DNA of 64,000 bases from Streptomyces olindensis. Lineage in GTDB: Bacteria; Actinomycetota; Actinomycetes; Streptomycetales; Streptomycetaceae. Where the stretch lies: positions 186,001 through 250,000 of the forward strand of contig JJOH01000005.1 in NCBI GenBank assembly GCA_000696115.1. Direction: 5' to 3'. How positions within the stretch are numbered: position 1 is the first letter of the stretch; every line of letters starts with the position of its first letter. Made by a program: the position numbers and the translations under genes. Shown here in pieces: positions 28,466 to 35,742 of the stretch. The notes under the pieces were generated by a model, which had not been told where the DNA came from, ran no database searches, and was given only the letters and a program-made list of their open reading frames with translations.

Positions 28466-28998
28466 GCCAGTCCCCTTTCGCTGAGCAGGGCGTACACCGA
28501 CGCCGCGGACTCCTGCACGGTCTGGTTCTGCGACTCGATGCGCAGATCGGGCGACGCGGGCTCCTCGTACGGGTCGTCGACGCCGGTGAGCCCCGTGAGC
28601 TCGCCCGCGGCCTGCTTGGCGTAGAGGCCCTTCACGTCCCGCTCGCTGCACACCTCGACCGGGGTCGCCACGTGCACCTCGACGTACGCCGTGCCGTTCG
28701 CCTGGTGGCGCTTGCGCACCGCCTCCCGGCTGTCCTGGTAGGGCGCGATGACCGGGACGAGGGCGAGCACGCCGTTGCGGGCGAGCAGTTCGGCGACGAA
28801 GCCGATGCGCTGCACGTTGGTGTGCCGGTCCTCGCGGCTGAAGCCGAGGCCCGCCGAGAGGAACTCGCGGATCTCGTCGCCGTCGAGCACCTCGACGCGG
28901 TGGCCCTCGGCGCGGAGTCGGCCGGCCAGCTCGTGGGCGATGGTGGTCTTGCCGGCGCTCGGCAGACCCGTGAGCCAGACGGTGGCTCCGGTCGTCAC
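28462..28998 (-). CDS. cysC: Adenylyl-sulfate (APS) kinase
   Basis: The 178-residue kinase phosphorylates APS to PAPS. The P-loop is TGLPSAGKTTIAHEL, followed by VLDGDEIREFLSAGLGFSREDRHTN and the lid segment VKGLYAKQAAGELTGLTGVDDPYE. The GTG at 28996-28998 has an AGGAGA ribosome site 5 bases away and gives the usual family length; an in-frame ATG at 29040, in an ATGA overlap with cysH, would add 14 residues and is also possible. Because the neighbouring reductase looks APS-specific, PAPS made here may serve sulfation rather than reduction. Confidence 0.92.
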   Translation of the reverse strand: MTTGATVWLTGLPSAGKTTIAHELAGRLRAEGHRVEVLDGDEIREFLSAGLGFSREDRHTNVQRIGFVAELLARNGVLALVPVIAPYQDSREAVRKRHQANGTAYVEVHVATPVEVCSERDVKGLYAKQAAGELTGLTGVDDPYEEPASPDLRIESQNQTVQESAASVYALLSERGLA

Positions 28999-29036
28999 GT
29001 CGGTCTCCTGAATCGTCTGGGGCGTTTGAGTCGTCG

Positions 29037-29747
29037 TCATCCGTGCAGCCCGCACTCGGTCTTGCTGCGGCCCGCCCAGCGGCCGGCGCGCGCGTCCTCG
29101 CCCTCCAGCACCCGCCGGGTGCAGGGGGCGCAGCCGACGGAGGCGTAGCCGTCCATCAGCAGCGGGTTCGTCAGCACGCCGTGCTCGGTGACGTAGGCGT
29201 CCACGTCGTCCTGGGTCCAGCGGGCGATGGGCGAGATCTTGACCTTCCGCCGCTTCTCGTCCCAGCCGACCACCGGGGTGTTCGCCCGGGTCGGGGACTC
29301 GTCGCGGCGCAGACCGGTCGCCCAGGCCTGGTAGTCCTTCAGGCCCTCCTCCAGCGGCTGGACCTTGCGGAGCTTGCAGCACAGGTCGGGGTTGCGGTCG
29401 TGCAGCTTCGGGCCGTACTCGGCGTCCTGCTCGGCGACCGTCTGGCGCGGGGTGAGCGTGATGACGTTGACGTCCATCACGGCGTCCACCGCGTCACGGG
29501 TGCCGATGGTCTCCTCGAAGTGGTAGCCGGTGTCGAGGAAGACGACGTCGACGCCGGGCATCGCCCGGGAGGCGAGATGGGCGACGACCGCGTCCTCCAT
29601 CGAGGAGGTCACGCAGAAGCGCTTGCCGAACGTCTCGGCGGCCCACTGGAGGATCTCCAGCGCGGAGGCGTCCTCCAGGTCGCGGCCGGCCTGCTCGGCG
29701 AGCGCCTTCAGTTCGTCGGTGGTGCGCTCTTCCTGAACCGTCGTCAT
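29037..29747 (-). CDS. cysH: Assimilatory APS reductase
   Basis: This 236-residue enzyme reduces APS to sulfite. It carries the two Cys pairs that bind a [4Fe-4S] cluster in APS-type reductases, CC in DLCCKLRKV and C-x2-C in VGCAPCTRRV, as well as the C-terminal catalytic ECGLHG. PAPS reductases of the E. coli type lack those cluster cysteines. SSMEDAVVAHL and FLDTGYHFEET form the nucleotide site. The ATG at 29745-29747 overlaps the stop codon of the small upstream gene by four bases. Confidence 0.93.
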   Translation of the reverse strand: MTTVQEERTTDELKALAEQAGRDLEDASALEILQWAAETFGKRFCVTSSMEDAVVAHLASRAMPGVDVVFLDTGYHFEETIGTRDAVDAVMDVNVITLTPRQTVAEQDAEYGPKLHDRNPDLCCKLRKVQPLEEGLKDYQAWATGLRRDESPTRANTPVVGWDEKRRKVKISPIARWTQDDVDAYVTEHGVLTNPLLMDGYASVGCAPCTRRVLEGEDARAGRWAGRSKTECGLHG

Positions 29748-29923
29748 ATCTGTGCCCCTCCGGTCTCGGATCGCTTCACTCCCTGGGCCAGCAGCCCCAG
29801 GAACTTCAGCTGAAAGGCCCGACTGCACGCCGCGCATTCCCACGCGCCGTGCCCCTCCTCGCTGGGCCGCAGGTCCTCGTCGCCGCAGTAGGGGCAGTAG
29901 AAGGGGGCCGCGCGCTCGCTCAC
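29744..29923 (-). CDS. 59-residue zinc-ribbon-like protein of the sulfur operon
   Basis: This tiny gene lies between sir and cysH with four-base overlaps at both ends (GTGA and ATGA), which is strong evidence that it is translated as part of the operon. It has two Cys pairs, FYCPYCGDEDL and WECAACSRAF, spaced like a rubredoxin/zinc-ribbon knuckle, then FQLKFLGLL. An equivalent small gene lies at this place in S. coelicolor and other Streptomyces. A role in delivering metal, electrons or sulfur to the reductases is plausible but unproven. Confidence 0.8.
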   Translation of the reverse strand: MSERAAPFYCPYCGDEDLRPSEEGHGAWECAACSRAFQLKFLGLLAQGVKRSETGGAQI

Positions 29924-31617
29924 GACAGGGCCTCCTCGTCGGCACGGGCGGCCCAGGTGGCGAACCGCTCGCCGTCCTCGCGCTCGGCCTGGAAACGCTT
30001 CAGGACGCGCTCGACGTAGTCCGGCAGCTCGTCCGAGGTGACCTTCAGGCCGCGCACCTTGCGGCCGAAGCCGGCCTCCAGACCGAGGGCGCCGCCGAGG
30101 TGCACCTGGTAGCCCTCGACCTGCTCGCCCTGGTCGTTCAGGACCAGCTGACCCTTGAGACCGATGTCCGCGACCTGGATACGGGCGCAGGCGTTCGGGC
30201 AGCCGTTGATGTTGATGGTGATCGGCTCGTCGAAGTCCGGGATGCGGCGCTCCAGCTCGTCGATCAGCTGGGAGCCGCGCGCCTTGGTCTCGACGATGGC
30301 CAGCTTGCAGTACTCGATGCCGGTGCAGGCCATGGTGCCGCGCCGGAACGGGGAGGGCTTGGCCGTGAGGTCCAGCGCCTCCAGGGACTCGACGAGGGAG
30401 TCGACCTGCGCCCCCTCGACGTCGAGGATGATCATCTTCTGCTCGACGGTGGTCCGGACGCGGCCCGAGCCGTGCGCCTCGGCGAGGTCGGCGATCTTCG
30501 TCAGGGTCGTGCCGTCCACCCGGCCGACGCGCGGGGCGAACCCGACGTAGAAGCGGCCGTCCTTCTGCCGGTGGACGCCGATGTGGTCGCGCCAGCGCTG
30601 GAGCGGCTGGGCGGGCGCGGGGCCGTCGACCAGCTTGCGCTTGAGGTACTCGTCCTCCAGCACCTGGCGGAACTTCTCCGCGCCCCAGTCGGCGACCAGG
30701 AACTTCAGGCGGGCGCGGGTGCGCAGGCGCCGGTAGCCGTAGTCGCGGAAGATGCCGATCACGCCCGCCCACACGTCCGGGACCTCGTCCAGCGGCACCC
30801 AGGCGCCGAGCCGGACGCCGATCTTCGGGTTGGTGGACAGCCCGCCGCCGACCCACAGGTCGAAGCCGGGGCCGTGCTCGGGGTGGACGACGCCCACGAA
30901 GGCGACGTCGTTGATCTCGTGCGCGACGTCGAGGAGCGGGGAGCCGGAGATAGCCGTCTTGAACTTGCGCGGCAGGTTGGAGAACTCCTTGCTGCCGATG
31001 AACCGCCGGTTGATCTCCTCGATGGCGGGGGTGCCGTCGACGATCTCGTCCTCGGCGATGCCCGCGACCGGCGAGCCGATGACCACACGGGGCGTGTCAC
31101 CGCAGGCCTCGGTGGTGGACAGGCCGACGCCCTCCAGCCGGTTCCAGATCTCGGGCACGTCCTCGATCCGGATCCAGTGGTACTGGACGTTCTGCCGGTC
31201 GGTGATGTCGGCCGTGCCGCGCGCGAACTCCTGCGAGATCTCGCCGACGACCCGCAGCTGCCGGGTGGTCAGGGCCCCGCCGTCGATGCGGACGCGCAGC
31301 ATGAAGTACTCGTCGTCCAGCTCCTCCGGCTCCAGGATCGCCGTCTTGCCGCCGTCGATCCCGGGCTTGCGCTGGGTGTACAGGCCCCACCAGCGCATCC
31401 GGCCGCGCAGGTCGTTCGGGTCGATCGAGTCGAAGCCCCGCTTGGAGTAGATCGTCTCAATGCGTGTCCGCACATTGAGACCGTCGTCGTCCTTCTTGAA
31501 CTGCTCGTTGCCGTTCAGCGGGGTGAAGTGTCCCGCGGCCCACTGGCCCTCACCGCGGTGACGGCTCACCTTGCGGCGGGGAGTCGCGGCGGCAGGCTTC
31601 TGCGGGGTGGCGGCCAT
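29920..31617 (-). CDS. sir: Ferredoxin-dependent sulfite (nitrite/sulfite) reductase
   Basis: The 565-residue siroheme enzyme reduces sulfite to sulfide with six electrons from ferredoxin. The cluster/siroheme ligands are in ACTGIEYCKLA (C-x5-C) and INGCPNACAR (C-x3-C), both near residues 430-480. The pattern GQWAAGHFTPLNGNEQ and the substrate-binding RGTADITDRQNVQYHWI region are typical of actinobacterial SirA/NirA. The ATG at 31615-31617 (MAATPQKP) follows GAAGGACG. It is the first full gene of the operon, 131 bases downstream of a leader peptide, and depends on siroheme from the last gene, the chelatase. Confidence 0.93.
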   Translation of the reverse strand: MAATPQKPAAATPRRKVSRHRGEGQWAAGHFTPLNGNEQFKKDDDGLNVRTRIETIYSKRGFDSIDPNDLRGRMRWWGLYTQRKPGIDGGKTAILEPEELDDEYFMLRVRIDGGALTTRQLRVVGEISQEFARGTADITDRQNVQYHWIRIEDVPEIWNRLEGVGLSTTEACGDTPRVVIGSPVAGIAEDEIVDGTPAIEEINRRFIGSKEFSNLPRKFKTAISGSPLLDVAHEINDVAFVGVVHPEHGPGFDLWVGGGLSTNPKIGVRLGAWVPLDEVPDVWAGVIGIFRDYGYRRLRTRARLKFLVADWGAEKFRQVLEDEYLKRKLVDGPAPAQPLQRWRDHIGVHRQKDGRFYVGFAPRVGRVDGTTLTKIADLAEAHGSGRVRTTVEQKMIILDVEGAQVDSLVESLEALDLTAKPSPFRRGTMACTGIEYCKLAIVETKARGSQLIDELERRIPDFDEPITININGCPNACARIQVADIGLKGQLVLNDQGEQVEGYQVHLGGALGLEAGFGRKVRGLKVTSDELPDYVERVLKRFQAEREDGERFATWAARADEEALS

Positions 31618-31748
31618 GGTTGATACGTCCTTCGGGACAGGCGGGAAAGCGGCTCTGACCTGCGCGTGCGGGCGCATGGGCATACGTGCGCGTCATTGCG
31701 CAGGAACGAGACGAAGAAAGGGGGATGTCGGGCGCGTGCTGAGTGCTC

Positions 31749-31808
31749 TCAGTGCGCCGGACAGATGGCGCTGGACATGCGGCCGAGGTCGACGTGCCGT
31801 CGACTCAC
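31749..31808 (-). CDS. Sulfur-operon leader peptide
   Basis: A 19-residue frame on the operon strand, GTG start at 31806-31808 and TGA at 31749, encodes MSRRHVDLGRMSSAICPAH. It matches the actinobacterial 'RHVDLxRxxSAxC' putative leader peptides found before sulfur-metabolism genes, in which a late invariant Cys codon is thought to sense charged tRNA-Cys and control the downstream operon. An in-frame ATG at 31832 would give 27 residues. It lies 131 bases before sir. Function is inferred from the motif and place; a role in attenuation was not tested here. Confidence 0.7.
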   Translation of the reverse strand: MSRRHVDLGRMSSAICPAH

Positions 31809-31854
31809 CAAGGCGATTCCAGTTCCAGACATGACGGAAGCGTGTCACGGCGAT

Positions 31855-31869
31855 CTGGACACAGTCCAG
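31855..31869. promoter_or_regulatory. CTGGAC-N3-GTCCAG palindrome upstream of the sulfur leader
   Basis: CTGGAC (31855-31860) and GTCCAG (31864-31869) form a perfect dyad about 47 bases upstream of the leader peptide start, in the likely promoter of the sulfur operon. The 341 bases from 31618 to 31958 hold only this site, the leader peptide and a terminator. A repressor of sulfur genes may bind here; the protein is not identified. Confidence 0.4.
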
Positions 31870-31884
31870 CTTCGTCCAAGATGC

Positions 31885-31921
31885 GGACACCCTTGTCTCA
31901 CAGGGCAAGACAAGGGTGTCC
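31885..31921. terminator. 14-bp stem hairpin terminator after the GNAT gene
   Basis: GGACACCCTTGTCT (31885-31898) pairs perfectly with AGACAAGGGTGTCC (31908-31921) across a 9-base loop. It lies 37 bases beyond the stop codon of the acetyltransferase gene and upstream of the sulfur operon on the same strand, so it separates the two transcripts. Confidence 0.7.
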
Positions 31922-31958
31922 TTGGTCACATCGGCCCGCTCAGGGGTGTCCGGCCAGG

Positions 31959-32531
31959 TCAGACAGGGAACGCCCCAGGCCACGGCCCCGGAGCGGGGGC
32001 CTCCGGCTCCTCCTCGACCTTGGTGTCGAACAGCTTGAAGCCCCGGCGCTGGTAGTTGTCCATCGCGTGCTCGCCGTCCTTGCTGCACGTGTGCAGCCAG
32101 ACCCGCTTCGTCGGGGTCAGTCCCGCCCAGCGGTCGGCGAGGTCCCAGGCCCGGGCCGTGCCGTACGACAGCAGGTGCCCGCCGATGCGGCGGCCCCGGA
32201 AGGCGGGGAGCAGCCCGAAGTAGACGATCTCCACGACCGCGTCGTCCTGCGCCTCCAGCTCCACGTACCCGGCGGGCGTGCCCCGGTCGTACGCCACCCA
32301 CGTCTCCACACCCGGCCGCTGCAGATGCTCCAGCCAGCGGGTGTACGACCAGGCGAGCCGGTCCGTCCAGCGGATGTCGCCGCCCACCGACGCGTACAGG
32401 AACCGGCTGAACTCGGGCGAGGGCACCTCGGAGCGGACGATCCGGACGTCCCCTTCCGGCGCGGCGGCCGGCAGCAGGTCGGTCGGCGCGGTCTGCTCCA
32501 GGGACCAGGTGGTCACGGCGATGGTGGTCAT
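31959..32531 (-). CDS. GNAT-family N-acetyltransferase
   Basis: This 190-residue protein has the Gcn5-related acyl-CoA-binding pattern: GYVELEAQDDAVVEIVYFGLLPAFRGRRIGGHLL, where FRGRRIGGHLL is the pyrophosphate-binding loop, and the C-terminal AMDNYQRRGFKLFDTK. The N-terminal SRFLYASVGGDIRWTDRLAW is characteristic of a conserved actinobacterial subgroup. Substrate is unknown. The ATG at 32529-32531 has only a weak ribosome site. It stands upstream of the sulfur operon but is separated by a terminator, so cotranscription is unlikely. Confidence 0.82.
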   Translation of the reverse strand: MTTIAVTTWSLEQTAPTDLLPAAAPEGDVRIVRSEVPSPEFSRFLYASVGGDIRWTDRLAWSYTRWLEHLQRPGVETWVAYDRGTPAGYVELEAQDDAVVEIVYFGLLPAFRGRRIGGHLLSYGTARAWDLADRWAGLTPTKRVWLHTCSKDGEHAMDNYQRRGFKLFDTKVEEEPEAPAPGPWPGAFPV

Positions 32532-32562
32532 GCGGGTCAGACAATCATCCGGCCCGCCGGTC

Positions 32563-32743
32563 TGTCGATCGGTCCGGTCCGCCGCCGGCCGGCCCGGCGC
32601 CGTGCCGATCGGTCGGTCCGGTGCGCTGTCGGTCGGCCGGGCGCCATGTCGATCGGTCGGTCCGGACCGCCGTCGGTCGGCCCGGCGCCTCTGTCGATCG
32701 GCTGCTCCGGGCCGGTGCCCGTCAGCCCAGCGCCCTGTCGATC
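32563..32743. repeat. About 4 degenerate tandem copies of a 44-bp unit
   Basis: TG[TC]CGATC recurs at 32563, 32603, 32647, 32692 and 32736, giving steps of 40, 44, 45 and 44 bases, each followed by a GGTCGGTCCGG-like and a CGGCCCGGCGCC-like block. The array fills the gap between the acetyltransferase and the secreted-protein gene, and its last copy enters the 3' end of that gene, which ends at 32722. Confidence 0.75.
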
Positions 32744-34056
32744 GAGGCCAACGGCAGCGCGAACAGCATCCGCCCGGACTGGGACCAGACCTCCCCGGTC
32801 TCCTCCCAGTACGACAGGGAACCGGACCCGTGGGACAGCGAACCGGACCCGCCGCTCCAGCAGTGGCGGGTCTCGTCGGTCCCGCACTCCGTCGCCCGCG
32901 CGCTCCCGGCGTCCTGGCGCCACAACGTCCCGTGCCCGTCCGGGCTGCCCGGGGCGCGGTCGAGGTACCAGCCCGAGCGGTACGCCAGCACGCCCCGGAC
33001 GTCGGCCGTCCCCGTCTCGTACGCCTCGACCGGATTCGCGCGCCCACCGGAGCCGGTGGCGAGCAGACCGGACCTCGCCGGGTCCCGGCTCAGCGCGTAG
33101 CGCCACAGCCGGGTGCGCCGGTCGGCGTCGGCGGGCACCCACTCGCTCGCGACCAGGCTGTCGGGGGAGGTGCTGTGGTCCAGGGAGACGGCCGCCGGGC
33201 GGGGCACGCCGGCGCCGCCGGGCAGGGTGTAGGAACCCACGGCGGGCAGCACGTACCGGGAGCCGTGCGCCGCCCAGCCGCCGCGCACCCGGCCGACCGC
33301 GTCGGACTCGACGGTGGCGCGCTGGATGCGGTCCATGTCGTACACGTACAGCGCGTCCCGGTCGTCCTCGCGGGTCGTCACCAGCAGCTTGTCCTGGTAC
33401 CAGACCATGCCGGACAGCGGGGACACCAGCCCCCGGTAGTCCCGCCCGCCGTCCACCGGGACGGCCAGCAGGGCCCAGTCGTAGCGGAGCCGGGCGGAGT
33501 CGTCCGCGTCGACGAAGGCGACCTTGGCCAGGCCCTGTTCGGGGGCCGGGCCGTCCATCGAGCCGCCCCCGACGCCGCCGCGGGTCCAGCCGGACAGGAT
33601 CACGCGGTGCTCGCCCCAGCGGCCGTCGTCGTCCGCGTCGCCCGAGGTGGTGACCGCGCCGGGCCGCCAGCCCCGGGTGTCGGCCGCGTCGAAGCAGTAC
33701 GCGCGCGTGGCCGCCGGTTCGACCGGCAGGGTGCGCTTCTCGGCGGTCGAGCAGCCGGCCGCGTTCCGCAGCGGGCGGTCGGCGTCGTCCAGCACCGTGG
33801 CCACGCCGACGGGCCGGCCCATCTCCGAGGCCAGCCGGTCCAGCCACCGCTCGGGCACCCGGTGCTCGGCCAGCGGCAGCCGCCCGGCCGCGGTGGACAC
33901 GCCGATCGGCTGCAGCGCCCCCTCGGCGTCGGCGACGGTGGCCTGCGAGGCGCTGATCGCAGTGGCGGCGGCGGTGAGCGCGAGGGCCGTCCCGGCCAGG
34001 GTCGCGCGCAGCGCCCTGCCCCGCCTGCGCCGCCGGTGTCTGCCGCGATGCTTCAT
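32722..34056 (-). CDS. Secreted protein of unknown function
   Basis: The 444-residue protein starts with an Arg-rich n-region (MKHRGRHRRRRRGRALRATLAG) and a hydrophobic signal that ends near ASQA or VADA (about residues 35-43), so it is exported. The mature part is beta-rich with repeated WY/YVYD motifs (GMVWYQDKLLVTTREDDRDALYVYD, VRGVLAYRSGWYLDR) and four or more cysteines (C101, C119, CGTDETRHC). It looks like a beta-propeller-type surface protein, but I do not recognise a named family. The C-terminal end (LASIDRALG) is encoded inside the last copy of the 44-bp tandem repeat. Confidence 0.6.
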   Translation of the reverse strand: MKHRGRHRRRRRGRALRATLAGTALALTAAATAISASQATVADAEGALQPIGVSTAAGRLPLAEHRVPERWLDRLASEMGRPVGVATVLDDADRPLRNAAGCSTAEKRTLPVEPAATRAYCFDAADTRGWRPGAVTTSGDADDDGRWGEHRVILSGWTRGGVGGGSMDGPAPEQGLAKVAFVDADDSARLRYDWALLAVPVDGGRDYRGLVSPLSGMVWYQDKLLVTTREDDRDALYVYDMDRIQRATVESDAVGRVRGGWAAHGSRYVLPAVGSYTLPGGAGVPRPAAVSLDHSTSPDSLVASEWVPADADRRTRLWRYALSRDPARSGLLATGSGGRANPVEAYETGTADVRGVLAYRSGWYLDRAPGSPDGHGTLWRQDAGSARATECGTDETRHCWSGGSGSLSHGSGSLSYWEETGEVWSQSGRMLFALPLASIDRALG

Positions 34057-34219
34057 ACCGTCCTCCCGAGGCGGGTCAACTGCGCCTGTTGGTCCGTACG
34101 TTGACGGAGGAGCAGGTGGGGTGGCCCGTAGGGGGATGCTACGGCAGGTGGGCGGGGCGGCGGACGAAGACCCCGCAAATATGCGAAAGACGCACCCCGC
34201 GGAGTGGCTCCGAGGGCGG

Positions 34220-35503
34220 TCAGGGCGCCGGTGCGGACGTGCGCTGCCGGGCCACCGCCGGTGCCGTCGAGTGGGGCAGCAGATCGCGCGGGTCGTCCGG
34301 GAGCAGCACCTCGACCTCCGCGTCCTCGGCGAACCGGTACGGCCGGTGCTCCAAGAGCGCTCCCAGATACCGCCGGACCCGTGACATCTCGGCGCGCACG
34401 GTCACCGTGCGGGCGGGGTCGCCGAACAGGTCCCCGGCCAGACCCGCCGCGCTGCGCCCGGTGGGGTGGAGGGCGAGGAGGTACAGCAACTCGGCGTGCC
34501 GCGGGCTCAGTTCCCGGGCCCAGGAACCCGCCCCGCCGGAGACCGTCACGGACCAGCGGCGCGCCCGTCTGAGGTCCAGCACGATCCTGGTCGCCCGGCG
34601 CGGCGCGGGCTCGTCGGCGGCGGCCCGCACCAGCCAGCCCCCGGCCAGCGGCTCCAGCGAGCACAGCCCGAGCCCCGGCAGCCATCTCAGGCCCGCCGAC
34701 GGCGACTTCGGCAGGGCGACGCGCCGCACATACGGCATCCCGGCGACCGCGGCGGTCCAGCCGACCGGGTCGACGACCAGGGCGCGCCCGCCGAGGCGGG
34801 CCAGCACCGGCGCCGCCACCGCGCGCAGCCGCTCCAGCGACTCCAGGTGCATCTCCCGCAGCCGGGCCTCGGCCAGCTTGGCGACCGAGTCGACCCAGGC
34901 GAGCGTGGCCGGATGCATCGTCTCCAGCGGGCCGCTCACGTCGACCACGCCGAGCAGCCGCCCGTCCCGCGGATCCGTCAGGGGAGCGCCCGCGCACGTC
35001 CAGCCGGCCTGGGAGCGCACGAAGTGCTCGGAGGCGAAGACCTGCACGGGCCGGCGCACCACCGCGGGGGTGCCCACGCCGTTCGTGCCGACGACGTCCT
35101 CACGCCAGTCCGCGCCGAGTTCGAACCCGAGCCCGTCGGCCTTGCGCAGCACCGGCGCGCTGCCCTCGCGCCACAGCACCCGGCCCTCCTCGTCGGCCAC
35201 GACCATGATGTGGTGGGCGACGTCCGCCGCCGCCAGCAGCCCCTCCCGCAGCACCGGCAGCACATGGCGCAGCGCCGACGTCTCGCGCCGCCGCTGCACC
35301 TCCTCGCGGGAGAGCAGATCCGCCCGGAAGTCGTGGTCCGGGTCGACGCCGCTGCGCAGCATGCGCTCCCAGGACTGCTCGATCACGGGGCGCGGCGGCA
35401 CCGGAGCGGGCTGCCCGGAGAGCCGGGCGGAACGGACCTCGCTGAGGACCCGGGCCGCACGCGTGGTGTCCACGGCGGCCAGGTGCGTGACGTCCATGCG
35501 CAT
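34220..35503 (-). CDS. GAF-domain transcriptional regulator
   Basis: The 427-residue protein has an N-terminal helical region (VIEQSWERMLRSGVDPDHDF), typical of AcoR-like sensors, then a GAF domain from about residue 80 to 220 (IMVVADEEGRVLWREGS, VGTNGVGTPAVVRRPVQVFASEHFV). The C-terminal part (SPRHAELLYLLALHPTGRSA, TVTVRAEMSRVRRYLGALL) resembles a winged helix DNA-binding domain. There is no AAA+ sigma-54 domain. Such regulators in Streptomyces often control alcohol or aldehyde metabolism genes. The gene lies downstream of the acyl-CoA dehydrogenase but behind a terminator. Ligand unknown. Confidence 0.75.
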   Translation of the reverse strand: MRMDVTHLAAVDTTRAARVLSEVRSARLSGQPAPVPPRPVIEQSWERMLRSGVDPDHDFRADLLSREEVQRRRETSALRHVLPVLREGLLAAADVAHHIMVVADEEGRVLWREGSAPVLRKADGLGFELGADWREDVVGTNGVGTPAVVRRPVQVFASEHFVRSQAGWTCAGAPLTDPRDGRLLGVVDVSGPLETMHPATLAWVDSVAKLAEARLREMHLESLERLRAVAAPVLARLGGRALVVDPVGWTAAVAGMPYVRRVALPKSPSAGLRWLPGLGLCSLEPLAGGWLVRAAADEPAPRRATRIVLDLRRARRWSVTVSGGAGSWARELSPRHAELLYLLALHPTGRSAAGLAGDLFGDPARTVTVRAEMSRVRRYLGALLEHRPYRFAEDAEVEVLLPDDPRDLLPHSTAPAVARQRTSAPAP

Positions 35504-35689
35504 GCGCCCCCCGACTGGTTTCTGACTGTGTGTCTCATAGTGCCGCCTGCCCGGTGGGGCGCGCCCCAGTCCGCCAACAGTCGGCAGCAAGTTGCAACCC
35601 CCTGCAACCCTGGTGGACGGCCCGGCTGTGGCCGAAACTTGAGCGGCGCCGTCCCGAGCGGCGTTCAGTGGCTCGAACGGGCCAGTGCT

Positions 35690-35727
35690 GCGGGGGTGGT
35701 GCCGTGTCGGCGCAGCACCACCCCCGC
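35690..35727. terminator. 13-bp stem hairpin terminator after the acyl-CoA dehydrogenase
   Basis: GCGGGGGTGGTGC (35690-35702) pairs perfectly with GCACCACCCCCGC (35715-35727) across 12 bases. It lies 15 bases after the acyl-CoA dehydrogenase stop codon on the minus strand. Confidence 0.7.
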
Positions 35728-35742
35728 TCCCGCGTGCCCGGA

